Assembly: GCA_900045905.1 (NCBI GenBank)
Contig: FCNS01000014.1
Location: 62,001 to 126,000 of the forward strand
Length of the DNA: 64,000 bases
DNA from: Clostridiales bacterium CHKCI001
Lineage (GTDB): Bacteria; Bacillota; Clostridia; Lachnospirales; Lachnospiraceae
Reading direction: 5' to 3'
Shown here: piece by piece, positions 28,965-39,363 of the stretch
Layout: the number at the start of each line of letters is the position of its first letter
Numbering within the stretch: position 1 is the stretch's first letter
Notes under the pieces: model-generated
Databases searched by the model: none
Seen by the model: the letters and a program-made list of their open reading frames with translations, nothing else
What the model was told of the DNA's origin: nothing
Made by a program: the position numbers and the translations under genes

Positions 28965-29068
28965 AATTTAATAATTTGTAATATATGTTCATTCCTTCAT
29001 ATTAATCTACATAGAAAAAAGCTGCAAAACAACAGATATATCATCTGACTCTGTTTTGCAGCTTTTTT
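28965..29068 (+). ncRNA. Candidate small RNA of about 100 nt
   Basis: Inferred only from a well-formed promoter (28930-28958) followed by a terminator ending at 29068 with no open frame between. The body is AU-rich apart from the terminator stem. It could equally be a chance promoter in AT-rich DNA. Confidence 0.3.
29014..29068. terminator. Strong bidirectional terminator between nahK and purF
   Basis: AAAAAAGCTGCAAAACA (from 29015) pairs with TGTTTTGCAGCTTTTTT (ending 29068), with a loop of about 20 bases. A-run and T-run flanks serve both convergent genes. Confidence 0.9.
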
Positions 29069-29070
29069 AC

Positions 29071-29110
29071 GTTAGCATAATATGCCATCCAGTGTAGGAT
29101 ATTTTTGTTT
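29071..29110 (+). repeat. Terminator-linked dispersed repeat, copy 4 (diverged)
   Basis: GTTAGCATAATATGC, then CATCCAGTGTAGGAT, then ATTTTTGTTT. Closest to copy 3 in layout; begins two bases after the terminator T-run. Confidence 0.55.
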
Positions 29111-29111
29111 A

Positions 29112-30500
29112 TTAAATATTTGGCACATGCATTGGATAATTCCCACTAAAGCAGGCAGTGCAAATTGGGAGATTTTCCACCATTTCAGAAAGTTGTTCAA
29201 TTTTCATATAGCCAAGGGAATCCGCCCCAATCATTTTGCAGATTTCGCTGACATGATGAGAATGAGCAATTAATTGTTTATTAGAAGGAACATCGGTTCC
29301 GAAGTAACATGGATATAAAAATGGAGGAGAGCTAATACGAACATGAACACTCACTGCTCCAGCGGCTTTCATCATATTAATTAAGTTTTTAATTGTAGTA
29401 CCACGAACGATAGAATCATCAACGAGTACAATTCGTTTTCCATTCACAACGGATGAAAGAACAGAAAGTTTTTGCTTTACACTGGATTCCCGTTCTTTTT
29501 GACTTGGTTTGATAAAAGTGCGTCCAATATAACTATTTTTATGGAATGCAAGAGCGAATGGAATATTGGACTGTTCCGAATATCCCTTTGCAGCGGCAAG
29601 ACCAGAATCAGGTACACCAACAACAAGGTCTGCACTCACAGGATAAGATTTTGCAAGTGCCTTTCCAGCACGAATGCGGGATTCATAAATATCAATTCCA
29701 TCCATCTTGCTGTCCAGACGGGCAAAATAAATATATTCAAAAATACAATGAGCACGTTGTTTTACAGGTGTGAGATATTCGGAGTGAAGTCCACTTGTAG
29801 TAATGGTAAGAATTTCTCCTGGAATAATATCACGGATAAATTCTGCATCGATTGCAGACAATGCACAGCTTTCCGATGCCACAATGAAAGAATTGCCACG
29901 TTTACCAAGACAAAGTGGTTTTAAACCATATGGATCACGAACAGCAATTAATTTTCGAGGACTCATAATAACAAGGCCATAAGCACCTTCAATGAGTCGG
30001 GCAGTACGTAAAATGGCCTCTTCTACTGTTGAAGTACGAATTCGTTCTTTTGCAATACAATGAGCGATAATTTCAGAGTCGGTGGTAGTTTGAAAAATCG
30101 CTCCCTCATTCTCAAATCTTTCTCGTAAAGTCGTTGTATTAACAAGATTTCCATTATGAGCCAATGTTAATGTTCCTTTTGCATAATTTAATACAAGAGG
30201 CTGTGCATTTTCTGGAGTGGAAGCACCAGTTGTAGAATAACGTACATGTCCAACACCAATATTTCCATGTAATTTCTTTAAATTTTCTTCTTTAAATACT
30301 TCACTCACAAGGCCAGGACCTTTGCGATAAATGACTTCTCTTGGGCCTTGGGTATCGGAAACAGCAATTCCGCAGGCTTCTTGACCACGATGCTGTAAAG
30401 CAGACAGTCCATAATAAATAGAGGAGGCTACATTTTCTCCATCCATGTCATAAATTCCAAAAACACCGCATTCTTCATGTACTCCAGTTAATTCTCTCAT
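29112..30500 (-). CDS. purF: Amidophosphoribosyltransferase
   Basis: 462 residues. First committed step of purine synthesis: PRPP plus glutamine gives phosphoribosylamine. Cys11 in MRELTGVHEECGVFG is the N-terminal nucleophile exposed after removal of a 10-residue propeptide. The glutaminase domain is followed by a PRTase domain with the PRPP loop IVLVDDSIVRGTT. Cysteines in ISSPPFLYPCYFG and NLPICTACFSG fit the Fe-S-bearing class as in Bacillus. It stands alone, outside a pur operon, next to glnN. Confidence 0.95.
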   Translation of the reverse strand: MRELTGVHEECGVFGIYDMDGENVASSIYYGLSALQHRGQEACGIAVSDTQGPREVIYRKGPGLVSEVFKEENLKKLHGNIGVGHVRYSTTGASTPENAQPLVLNYAKGTLTLAHNGNLVNTTTLRERFENEGAIFQTTTDSEIIAHCIAKERIRTSTVEEAILRTARLIEGAYGLVIMSPRKLIAVRDPYGLKPLCLGKRGNSFIVASESCALSAIDAEFIRDIIPGEILTITTSGLHSEYLTPVKQRAHCIFEYIYFARLDSKMDGIDIYESRIRAGKALAKSYPVSADLVVGVPDSGLAAAKGYSEQSNIPFALAFHKNSYIGRTFIKPSQKERESSVKQKLSVLSSVVNGKRIVLVDDSIVRGTTIKNLINMMKAAGAVSVHVRISSPPFLYPCYFGTDVPSNKQLIAHSHHVSEICKMIGADSLGYMKIEQLSEMVENLPICTACFSGNYPMHVPNI

Positions 30501-30550
30501 AAAAAAGTCCTCTCTTAAATGTATTTGATAGAAACATGTATTTCCACGAA

Positions 30551-30581
30551 CAAAGAGGGGTTCTGATCTAGAACTCCCTCT
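30551..30581 (-). terminator. Terminator after glnN
   Basis: On the minus strand AGAGGGAGTTCT and AGAACCCCTCT form a stem with a short loop, followed by TTGTT. It separates glnN from purF. Confidence 0.7.
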
Positions 30582-30615
30582 CTATATATCAAACAAGTAA
30601 AATTACTTGATAAAC

Positions 30616-32715
30616 TTAAACAGAAAATAATAACTTGTCATAAGTTGGGTAAGATAAATAGTCATCTGGAATGAGTGCTTCGGCAGCATCTACAGACTCA
30701 CGCATCTTATCCATGATGAAAAGAACCGTATCATGGTAATAGAAACTTTGCTTTAGCATATCCGTCATAGTCTCAGCTGTTTTAGTTGCTTCTTCTAGCT
30801 TCGCATTGTACTGTGTGATTGTTTCATAGTATCCTGTCAAATCTTTTAATAATTTTTCTTCACAAGCAGTTGAAATGTCTACACAAGCAGATTTCTTCCG
30901 ACAGATTTCCTCCGACACTGCACTCATATATTTCATTAGCGATGGCAGGAAATCTCTGGACATAATCTGTAACATTGTCTTTGCTTCGATATGTATTGTC
31001 TTGCCGTAGTTTTCCAAATGAATTTCATAACGAGAAAATAATTCTTCTTTTGTAAGAATATGATGCTTTGTAAATAATGCAACGTTTTTATCAGAAACAA
31101 ATTCTCTTAATGCTTCTGGTGTGGAGCGAAGATTGAATAAGCCTCTTTTTTCAGCCTCTTTTACCCATTCTTCGGAATAGTTGTTTCCATTAAAAATAAT
31201 TCTCTGATGAGCAGAAATGGTCTCTTTAATTAATGCATGAACAGCATTATCCATTTCTTCTGCTGGTACGTCTGAAAGTTTTTCTGCAAAATGGGATAGT
31301 GATTCTGCAACTGCAGTATTTAAAATAACATTTGGACCTGCAACGGATGCAGAAGAACCAAGCATACGGAATTCAAACTTATTGCCAGTAAATGCGAATG
31401 GTGAAGTACGGTTACGATCAGTAGTATCCTTCATAAAATGAGGGAGTACATGTGCGCCAGTTTCCATCTGAACAGAAGCTGGTTTATTGAAATATTCATC
31501 ATGTAATACTGCATTTACGATTCCGCTGATTTCGTCTCCAAGAAACATAGAAACAATGGCTGGAGGGGCTTCATTTGCTCCAAGACGATGATCATTGCCA
31601 GCACTTGCAGCCGACATACGCATTAAATCAGCATAATTATCAATTGCTTCGATAATAGCTGCTAAAAATACAAGAAAACGAGTTGTTTTTGCTTTAGTTT
31701 TTCCAATATCTAATAAGTTTTCTCCTGTATTCGTAGTAAGAGACCAGTTATTATGCTTACCACTGCCGTTAATGCCTTCAAATGGTTTTTCATGTAGCAG
31801 GCATGCTAATCCGTGCTTTTCTGCAACCTTTTTCATAACTTCCATTGTTAATTGGTTATGATCGACGGCAATATTCGTTGTAGAAAATACTGGAGCTAGT
31901 TCATGCTGAGCAGGAGCTACTTCATTATGTTTTGTTTTAGCAGGAATACCAAGTTTCCAAAGTTCTTCATCTAAGTCCTGCATATAGGCGGAAACACGTG
32001 GACGAAGCGCACCGAAGTAGTGATCTTCCATTTCTTGGCCTTTTGGAGCCATAGCACCAAATAATGTTCTTCCGCAGAAAATTAAATCTTTTCTCTTTTT
32101 ATATAAATCCTTATCTACTAAGAAATATTCTTGTTCTGGACCTACCGTAGTGATAACTCTTGTCACATCATCATATCCAAGCAATTTTAATACTTTAACT
32201 GCTTCTTTACTAATTGCTTCCATAGAACGAAGCAAAGGAGTTTTTTTGTCCAAAGCTTCTCCGCTATAAGAACAGAATGCAGTAGGAATACAGAGGGTAT
32301 GTTCTTTAATGAAAGCTGGAGAGGTAGGGTCCCATGCGGTATAACCTCTTGCCTCAAATGTTGCACGTAAACCACCCGATGGGAAACTAGATGCATCAGG
32401 TTCTCCTTTTACTAATTCCTTTCCAGAGAATTCCATAATAATCTGACCATCACCGATTGGTGTGATGAAACTATCGTGCTTCTCCGCTGTAATGCCAGTC
32501 ATTGGCTGGAACCAATGGGTAAAATGAGTTGCACCATTTTCCACGGCCCATTCCTTCATAGCAACTGCAACCGAATTTGCAACTTCCAGTTCCAAGTGAG
32601 TTCCATTTTCAATTGTTTTGCGAAGTGCCTTATAAACATCTTTTGGAAGTTTATTTTTCATAATCTGATCATTAAATACAAGGCTTCCATATAACTCTGG
32701 TATATTTTTGTTCAT
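30616..32715 (-). CDS. glnN: Glutamine synthetase, type III
   Basis: 699 residues, the usual size for GSIII (about 700) and far above GSI. ATP-dependent amidation of glutamate with ammonium. Recognisable segments include the GSIII N-terminus (IPELYGSLVFNDQIMKNKLP), [16 protein letters not shown] and FEGINGSGKHNNWSL, the ammonia and glutamate site region. The open frame extends to 32802, but the extra codons would cover the leader hairpin; the ATG at 32715 follows AAAGGAGAG. Divergent from pyrG. Confidence 0.95.
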   Translation of the reverse strand: MNKNIPELYGSLVFNDQIMKNKLPKDVYKALRKTIENGTHLELEVANSVAVAMKEWAVENGATHFTHWFQPMTGITAEKHDSFITPIGDGQIIMEFSGKELVKGEPDASSFPSGGLRATFEARGYTAWDPTSPAFIKEHTLCIPTAFCSYSGEALDKKTPLLRSMEAISKEAVKVLKLLGYDDVTRVITTVGPEQEYFLVDKDLYKKRKDLIFCGRTLFGAMAPKGQEMEDHYFGALRPRVSAYMQDLDEELWKLGIPAKTKHNEVAPAQHELAPVFSTTNIAVDHNQLTMEVMKKVAEKHGLACLLHEKPFEGINGSGKHNNWSLTTNTGENLLDIGKTKAKTTRFLVFLAAIIEAIDNYADLMRMSAASAGNDHRLGANEAPPAIVSMFLGDEISGIVNAVLHDEYFNKPASVQMETGAHVLPHFMKDTTDRNRTSPFAFTGNKFEFRMLGSSASVAGPNVILNTAVAESLSHFAEKLSDVPAEEMDNAVHALIKETISAHQRIIFNGNNYSEEWVKEAEKRGLFNLRSTPEALREFVSDKNVALFTKHHILTKEELFSRYEIHLENYGKTIHIEAKTMLQIMSRDFLPSLMKYMSAVSEEICRKKSACVDISTACEEKLLKDLTGYYETITQYNAKLEEATKTAETMTDMLKQSFYYHDTVLFIMDKMRESVDAAEALIPDDYLSYPTYDKLLFSV

Positions 32716-32757
32716 ATTAAACTCTCCTTTCGGGATTTTCAGATTCTTAATTATATT

Positions 32758-32803
32758 AAAAAAGGTGCTTCTATATACATGAATACATGTATACAAAAGC
32801 ACC
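32758..32803 (-). promoter_or_regulatory. Leader terminator/attenuator of glnN
   Basis: On the minus strand GGTGCTT...AAGCACC closes a long hairpin (arms also pair GTATACATG with CATGTATAT), followed by six T. It lies about 10 bases after the predicted start of transcription and 43 bases before the coding start, so it would stop the transcript unless antiterminated. Confidence 0.7.
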
Positions 32804-32819
32804 GTTGCCTACGTGAATT

Positions 32820-32847
32820 AGTATACACGGTTCTAAGTTTCTGTCAA
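32820..32847 (-). promoter_or_regulatory. Promoter of glnN
   Basis: On the minus strand TTGACA (32847-32842), 16 bases, TATACT (32825-32820). Confidence 0.75.
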
Positions 32848-32955
32848 GCGAAATTTAAAAAAAATTAAGTTTTTAATGATTTTTGGAAGCTATGATGAAA
32901 ATAAGGATAAAAAAGAAAGTTGTTTTCGTGAATTATGGAGAAATATAAAAAAGAC

Positions 32956-32985
32956 TTGAAATTTGTCATAAGCTGTGGTTATAAT
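32956..32985 (+). promoter_or_regulatory. Promoter of pyrG
   Basis: TTGAAA (32956-32961), 18 bases, TATAAT (32980-32985). The leader of about 100 bases contains a small AATGC-GAAA-GCATT hairpin but no terminator. Confidence 0.65.
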
Positions 32986-33090
32986 AAGACTGTTATACGT
33001 GTATACAATGATACAATGCGAAAGCATTTCCATTTTCCAAATACATAATTACCATTCATTTGGAACTTGGTAATCAGAAGGAGGAACAGT

Positions 33091-34707
33091 ATGGCAGTAA
33101 AGTATGTATTTGTAACAGGCGGTGTTGTATCTGGTCTTGGAAAGGGAATTACCGCTGCATCACTGGGGCGTCTTTTAAAAGCAAGAGGGTATCAAGTTAC
33201 GATGCAGAAGTTTGATCCGTATATTAACATTGATCCTGGAACGATGAATCCAATTCAACATGGAGAAGTTTTTGTTACGGATGATGGAACGGAAACAGAT
33301 TTGGATCTTGGTCATTATGAACGTTTTATTGATGAAAGTCTAGATAAGAACTCCAATGTAACAACTGGAAAAGTTTATTGGACGGTTTTACAAAAAGAAC
33401 GTCATGGTGATTTTGGCGGAGGAACGGTTCAAGTAATTCCTCATATTACAAATGAGATTAAAAGTCGTTTTTATCGTCAGAAAGAAGAGAGAGAAGACCG
33501 AATTGCAATCATTGAAGTAGGTGGTACGGTAGGTGACATTGAAAGCCAGCCATTTTTAGAATCCATTCGTCAGTTCCAGCATGAAGTGGGACATGAAAAT
33601 GCAATTTTAATTCATGTAACATTAATTCCATATTTGAAAGCTTCTGGAGAAATGAAGACAAAACCAACGCAAGCCAGTGTAAAAGAACTGCAAGGCATGG
33701 GAATTTGGCCAGATGTGTTAGTGTGTCGTTCTGAAATACCATTAACTCAGGAAATTAAAGATAAGATTGCACTGTTTTGTAATGTTCCAAGCAGCCATGT
33801 GCTTCAAAATCTAGATGTAGAATACCTGTATGAAGTTCCACTTGTAATGGAAGAAGAACATTTGGCAGATGTAGTATGTGGATGTTTGAAATTGGAAAAC
33901 AATAAACCTGATTTGAGTGAATGGAAACAGATGGTAAATGCACTTCGTAATCCGAAAAAAGAAGTTCGCATTGCATTAGTAGGAAAATATATTCAGCTTC
34001 ATGATGCATATTTAAGTGTCGTTGAAGCATTAAAACATGGAGGAATTGCAGCAGAATCTACTGTTGTAATTGATTGGGTTGATGCAGAAACGTTAACAGA
34101 ACAAAATGTAGAAGAAGTACTAAAAGAGGCAGATGGAATATTAGTTCCAGGCGGATTTGGAGATAGAGGAACGGAAGGGAAAATTTTAGCGATTTCTTAT
34201 GCGAGAATACATCATGTACCGTTTTTGGGAATTTGCCTTGGAATGCAGCTTGCGGTCGTAGAATTTGCACGTAATGTCGTTGGATATAAGACGGCTCATA
34301 GCTCAGAATTAAATCCTCAAACCGATCATCCAGTCATTGCATTGATGCCAGAACAGGATGGAGTAGAAGATCTAGGAGGAACGCTTCGTCTCGGTGCATA
34401 TCCATGTGTATTAAAAGAAGATAGTAAGGCATATGCTCTTTATGGAAAGAAAGAAATAAAAGAGCGCCATAGACATCGCTATGAAGTGAATAATGATTAC
34501 AGGAATATATTAGAAGAATATGGTATGAGCTTGTCGGGCATTTCTCCAGATGGTAGAATTGTAGAAATGATGGAGCTTCCAGATCACGAATTTTTCATTG
34601 GAACACAGGCACATCCAGAGTTTAAATCCCGTCCAAATCGTCCACATCCATTATTCCGTGGATTGATTATGGCAGCAGTGGATTATAAAGAAAATAGAAA
34701 CAAGTAA
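33091..34707 (+). CDS. pyrG: CTP synthase
   Basis: 538 residues, full length. Converts UTP to CTP using glutamine and ATP. The N-terminal amidoligase domain starts [20 protein letters not shown] with its P-loop; the C-terminal class I glutaminase domain has nucleophile Cys in [17 protein letters not shown] and His/Glu in THxHPE-like QAHPEFKS. Start at 33091 behind GAAGGAGG. Divergent from glnN and followed by gltB. Confidence 0.97.
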   Translation: MAVKYVFVTGGVVSGLGKGITAASLGRLLKARGYQVTMQKFDPYINIDPGTMNPIQHGEVFVTDDGTETDLDLGHYERFIDESLDKNSNVTTGKVYWTVLQKERHGDFGGGTVQVIPHITNEIKSRFYRQKEEREDRIAIIEVGGTVGDIESQPFLESIRQFQHEVGHENAILIHVTLIPYLKASGEMKTKPTQASVKELQGMGIWPDVLVCRSEIPLTQEIKDKIALFCNVPSSHVLQNLDVEYLYEVPLVMEEEHLADVVCGCLKLENNKPDLSEWKQMVNALRNPKKEVRIALVGKYIQLHDAYLSVVEALKHGGIAAESTVVIDWVDAETLTEQNVEEVLKEADGILVPGGFGDRGTEGKILAISYARIHHVPFLGICLGMQLAVVEFARNVVGYKTAHSSELNPQTDHPVIALMPEQDGVEDLGGTLRLGAYPCVLKEDSKAYALYGKKEIKERHRHRYEVNNDYRNILEEYGMSLSGISPDGRIVEMMELPDHEFFIGTQAHPEFKSRPNRPHPLFRGLIMAAVDYKENRNK

Positions 34708-34797
34708 TGGAAAGAATGAGAAACTCTGGAAGTGTTTCTCATATAGAAGCAGGAAAGAAAGAATTCAGGTTAGGAATAAGAAAAAGAGGGTGAAACT

Positions 34798-37700
34798 ATG
34801 AAGAAAAAACAAGTAAGCCCGCAGGGCAGCGGAATGTATTGTCCGCAGATGGAGCATGATAATTGTGGTATCGGTGCTGTTGTAAATGTAAAGGGAAGAA
34901 AATCGCATGAAACAGTACAAAATGCATTAAAAATCGTAGAAAATTTGGAACATAGAGCTGGCAAAGACGCCGAGGGAAAAACAGGTGATGGTGTAGGAAT
35001 TTTATTACAAATCTCTCATAAATTCTTTACGAAAGCCTGCGCTTCTCTCGGCTTTTCTTTAGGAAAAGAACGAGAATATGGTATTGGTATGTTCTTTTTC
35101 CCACAAGAAGAATTAAAGCGCAATCAAGCAAAGAAAATGTTTGAAATTATTGTGGAAAAAGAAGGATTAAAACTGCTTGGATGGAGAGTTGTTCCAGTTA
35201 TCCCAGAAGTATTAGGACAAAAAGCGAGAGATTGTATGCCTTATATTATGCAGGCATTTATTGAGAAACCAGCAGAAGTAGAAAAGGGACTGGATTTTGA
35301 TCGAAAGCTCTATATTGTACGTCGTGTGTTTGAGCAGAGTAATGACAATACCTATGTAGTGTCATTATCCAGTCGTACCATTGTATACAAAGGTATGTTC
35401 TTAGTTGGACAGCTTCGTACGTTCTTTGCAGATTTACAGGATGTCGATTATGAATCTGCGATTGCGATTGTACATTCTCGTTTTAGTACGAATACAAACC
35501 CGAGCTGGGAACGTGCACATCCAAACCGTTTTATCGTACACAATGGTGAGATTAATACAATTCGAGGCAATGCCGATAAAATGCTGGCAAGAGAAGAGAC
35601 GATGTCTTCTCCATACTTAAAAGATGAACTGCATAAAGTATTACCAGTTGTTAATGTAAAAGGTTCCGATTCCGCAATGTTAGACAATACGTTGGAATTT
35701 TTAGTTATGAGTGGAATGGAGCTTCCACTGGCAGTTATGATTACGATTCCAGAACCATGGGCGAATAACCAGACAATTTCTCAGGATAAACGAGACTTTT
35801 ATCAGTATTATGCTACAATGATGGAACCATGGGATGGACCAGCTTCTATTTTATTTAGTGATGGAGATGTTATGGGAGCGGTACTGGATCGAAATGGTTT
35901 ACGTCCATCTCGTTACTATGTCACAAGTGACGATCAAGTCATTTTATCTTCGGAAGTGGGCGTATTGGATATTCCAGCAGAAAAGATTGTCAGCAAAGAA
36001 CGGCTTCGCCCTGGAAAAATGCTTCTAATTGATACCGTAAAAGGAGAAATTATTGAAGATAATCGAATAAAAGAAGAATATGCACAGAGACAGCCGTATG
36101 GAGAATGGTTGGATCGCTATTTAGTAGAGCTAAAAGATTTGAAAATTCCAAATACTCGTGTAAAAGAATATTCCAAAGAAGAATTAATCCGTCTGCAAAA
36201 GGCATTTGGATATACCTATGAAGAATATCGTACTTCCATCCGAAATATGGCATTAAATGGTGCAGAGGGAATTGGAGCGATGGGTGTGGATACGCCGTTA
36301 TCGGTACTTTCCAAAGAACATCAGCCGTTATTCCACTATTTTAAGCAATTGTTTGCTCAAGTAACCAATCCTCCAATTGATGCAATTCGAGAAGAAATCG
36401 TAACTTCTACTACGATTTATATTGGAGAAGATGGAAATCTATTAAAAGAACAGGCGAAAAACTGTCAAGTATTAAAAGTAAATAATCCGATTTTAACAAA
36501 CACCGATATGCTCAAGATTAAAAATATGAAAGTCGATGGATTCCATATTGCAGAGGTTCCGATCACATATTATAAGAGTGCTCCATTGGAGCGTGCAATC
36601 GAGCGATTGTTTGTGGAAGTGGATAAGGCACATCGAGATGGTGCAAATATCTTGATTTTATCCGACCGTGGTGTGGACGAAAATCATGTCCCGATTCCAT
36701 CCTTATTAGCAGTTTCTGCGGTACATCAGCATTTAGTGAAGACAAAGAAACGTACTTCGTTAGCAATTATTTTGGAATCAGGAGAACCAAGAGATGTCCA
36801 TCATTTTGCAACATTGCTTGGATATGGTGCATGTGCAATTAATCCATATTTAGCACAGGAAACCATTCGGGAATTAATTGACAGCAGAATGTTAAATAAA
36901 GATTATTATGCGGCAGTCGATGATTATAACCATGCAATTTTACATGGTATCGTTAAAATTGCTTCTAAGATGGGTATTTCTACGATTCAATCTTATCATG
37001 GTTCTCAGATTTTTGAGGCAATTGGTATCTCTCAGGAAGTAATTGAAAAGTATTTTACTGGAACAATTAGTAGAATTGGTGGAATTACATTAGAAGACAT
37101 TGCAAACGATGTAGATCGTCTGCATTCCGAAGCATTTGATCCATTGGGACTGGGAACGGATTTAACGTTAGATAGTATTGGAAGACATAAAATGAGAAGC
37201 AGTGGAGAGCAGCATCGTTATAATCCTCAGACCATTCATCTCTTACAGCAGTCTACCAAAACAGGAAGCTATGATATGTTTAAACAGTATACGGAATTAG
37301 TAGATAGAGAACAATCGGGATATTTAAGAAATTTAATGGATTTGAAGTATGCCGATCAGCCAATTCCATTGGACGAAGTGGAAAGCGTAGAATCCATTGT
37401 AAAACGATTTAAAACAGGTGCGATGTCCTACGGCTCTATTTCTCAGGAAGCGCATGAGACATTGGCAATTGCAATGAATCAGCTGCATGGAAAATCGAAT
37501 AGTGGAGAGGGTGGAGAAAGCGATGAACGTTTGAAAGATGCTGGAAAGACAGGAATCAATCGCTGCTCTGCAATTAAGCAAGTTGCTTCGGGACGTTTTG
37601 GTGTAACAAGTAAATATTTAAATAGCGCACAGGAAATTCAAATTAAAATGGCGCAGGGAGCAAAACCAGGAGAAGGCGGACATTTACCAGCAATGAAAGT

Positions 37701-39351
37701 ATATCCTTGGATTGCAAAGACAAGACATTCTACGCCAGGTGTAAGTTTAATTTCTCCACCGCCACATCACGATATTTATTCGATTGAAGATTTGGCTCAG
37801 TTGATTTATGACTGTAAAAATGCCAATACAAGAGCCAGAATTTCTGTAAAATTAGTATCGGAAGCAGGTGTTGGTACCGTTGCAGCAGGTGTTGCAAAGG
37901 CAGGAGCCCAAGTTGTTTTAATTTCTGGTTACGATGGTGGTACTGGTGCAGCTCCTAGAAGTTCCATCCATCATGCAGGACTTCCTTGGGAATTAGGTTT
38001 GGCAGAAACCCATCAGACGTTACTAAAAAATGGACTGCGTAACCGTGTAATCTTAGAGACAGATGGTAAGTTGATGAGCGGACGGGATGTTGCAGTTGCA
38101 GCATTGTTGGGAGCAGAAGAGTTTGGTTTTGCAACTGCTCCGCTTGTAACGATGGGCTGTGTTATGATGAGGGTTTGTAACTTAGATACTTGTCCAGTTG
38201 GTGTTGCAACACAGAATCCAGAATTGAGAAAGCGTTTTAAAGGAAAACCAGAATATGTCGTAAACTTTATGAAGTTTATTGCGCAAGAGTTAAGAGAATA
38301 TATGGCAAAATTAGGTGTTCGTACCGTGGATGAAATGGTTGGACGTACCGATTTACTTGTTAGAAAAGAATTAAAAGGAAATCAACGTGCTGCGGAATTA
38401 GATTTAAGTGCGATTTTAGAAAATCCATTTGCACAGCCAGGTGCAAAAGTAACATTTGATCCAAAGAAAGTTTATGATTTTGAGTTAGAAAAAACATTGG
38501 ATGAGAGAGTTTTAATGAAAAAACTTGGACCATCTCTTCGTACTGGTGAAAAGAAGACGTTAAAAGTAAGCCTTCGAAATACCGACCGTACCTTTGGTAC
38601 TATTTTTGGTTCTGAAATTACAAGACAATGCGGAGATTCTTTGGAAGAGGATACGTATGTGATTGAATGTGAAGGAGGCGGAGGTCAGAGCTTTGGAGCG
38701 TTTATTCCAAAAGGTTTGACATTGCGTTTATCTGGTGACAGCAATGACTATTTCGGTAAAGGATTATCGGGCGGTAAACTGGTTGTGTTCCCTCCAAAGG
38801 GAGTAACTTATAAAGCTGAAGAAAATATTATTATTGGTAATGTTGCTTTGTATGGAGCAACAAGCGGAAAAGCATTTATTAACGGTGTAGCAGGAGAACG
38901 TTTCTGTGTCAGAAATTCTGGTGCAATTGCAGTGGTAGAGGGCGTTGGAGAACATGGATGTGAGTACATGACGGGTGGTCGTGTCGTTGTACTTGGAAAG
39001 ACTGGAAAGAACTTTGCAGCTGGTATGAGCGGTGGTATTGCCTATGTATTGGATGAACACAATGGCTTATATCGAAATATGAATAAAGCAATGGTTTCTG
39101 TAGAAGAGATCTCCAATAAATATGATGAAATGGAATTAAAGCAGATGATTGAAGAACATGTGGAAAATACAGGTTCTCAGAAGGGTAAGGAAATTTTGGC
39201 AAATTGGAAAGAATATTTGCCGAAGTTTAAGAAAATTATTCCAGAAGATTATAAGAGAATGATGATGCTTAGTACCAAGTTTGAAGAAAAAGGATTGAGC
39301 AGTGAACAGGCACAGATTGAAGCATTTTATGAAAGCGTGAAGAAAGAATAA
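34798..39351 (+). CDS. gltB: Glutamate synthase, large subunit
   Basis: 1517 residues. Transfers the glutamine amide to 2-oxoglutarate, giving two glutamates. The N-terminal class II glutaminase has nucleophile Cys23 (EHDNCGIG) behind a 22-residue propeptide. The central domain and the FMN-binding synthase domain (AKPGEGGHLP, SGYDGGTGAAPRSS) follow, then Fe-S cysteines in MGCVMMRVCNLDTCPVG, and the C-terminal GXGXG beta-helix. Paired with gltD 12 bases downstream. Confidence 0.97.
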   Translation: MKKKQVSPQGSGMYCPQMEHDNCGIGAVVNVKGRKSHETVQNALKIVENLEHRAGKDAEGKTGDGVGILLQISHKFFTKACASLGFSLGKEREYGIGMFFFPQEELKRNQAKKMFEIIVEKEGLKLLGWRVVPVIPEVLGQKARDCMPYIMQAFIEKPAEVEKGLDFDRKLYIVRRVFEQSNDNTYVVSLSSRTIVYKGMFLVGQLRTFFADLQDVDYESAIAIVHSRFSTNTNPSWERAHPNRFIVHNGEINTIRGNADKMLAREETMSSPYLKDELHKVLPVVNVKGSDSAMLDNTLEFLVMSGMELPLAVMITIPEPWANNQTISQDKRDFYQYYATMMEPWDGPASILFSDGDVMGAVLDRNGLRPSRYYVTSDDQVILSSEVGVLDIPAEKIVSKERLRPGKMLLIDTVKGEIIEDNRIKEEYAQRQPYGEWLDRYLVELKDLKIPNTRVKEYSKEELIRLQKAFGYTYEEYRTSIRNMALNGAEGIGAMGVDTPLSVLSKEHQPLFHYFKQLFAQVTNPPIDAIREEIVTSTTIYIGEDGNLLKEQAKNCQVLKVNNPILTNTDMLKIKNMKVDGFHIAEVPITYYKSAPLERAIERLFVEVDKAHRDGANILILSDRGVDENHVPIPSLLAVSAVHQHLVKTKKRTSLAIILESGEPRDVHHFATLLGYGACAINPYLAQETIRELIDSRMLNKDYYAAVDDYNHAILHGIVKIASKMGISTIQSYHGSQIFEAIGISQEVIEKYFTGTISRIGGITLEDIANDVDRLHSEAFDPLGLGTDLTLDSIGRHKMRSSGEQHRYNPQTIHLLQQSTKTGSYDMFKQYTELVDREQSGYLRNLMDLKYADQPIPLDEVESVESIVKRFKTGAMSYGSISQEAHETLAIAMNQLHGKSNSGEGGESDERLKDAGKTGINRCSAIKQVASGRFGVTSKYLNSAQEIQIKMAQGAKPGEGGHLPAMKVYPWIAKTRHSTPGVSLISPPPHHDIYSIEDLAQLIYDCKNANTRARISVKLVSEAGVGTVAAGVAKAGAQVVLISGYDGGTGAAPRSSIHHAGLPWELGLAETHQTLLKNGLRNRVILETDGKLMSGRDVAVAALLGAEEFGFATAPLVTMGCVMMRVCNLDTCPVGVATQNPELRKRFKGKPEYVVNFMKFIAQELREYMAKLGVRTVDEMVGRTDLLVRKELKGNQRAAELDLSAILENPFAQPGAKVTFDPKKVYDFELEKTLDERVLMKKLGPSLRTGEKKTLKVSLRNTDRTFGTIFGSEITRQCGDSLEEDTYVIECEGGGGQSFGAFIPKGLTLRLSGDSNDYFGKGLSGGKLVVFPPKGVTYKAEENIIIGNVALYGATSGKAFINGVAGERFCVRNSGAIAVVEGVGEHGCEYMTGGRVVVLGKTGKNFAAGMSGGIAYVLDEHNGLYRNMNKAMVSVEEISNKYDEMELKQMIEEHVENTGSQKGKEILANWKEYLPKFKKIIPEDYKRMMMLSTKFEEKGLSSEQAQIEAFYESVKKE

Positions 39352-39363
39352 GGAGGAACGATC

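Noticed and set aside
32716-32802. N-terminal extension of glnN by 29 codons
   Set aside because: It would translate the leader hairpin; the ATG at 32715 has AAAGGAGAG and gives the standard GSIII N-terminus.
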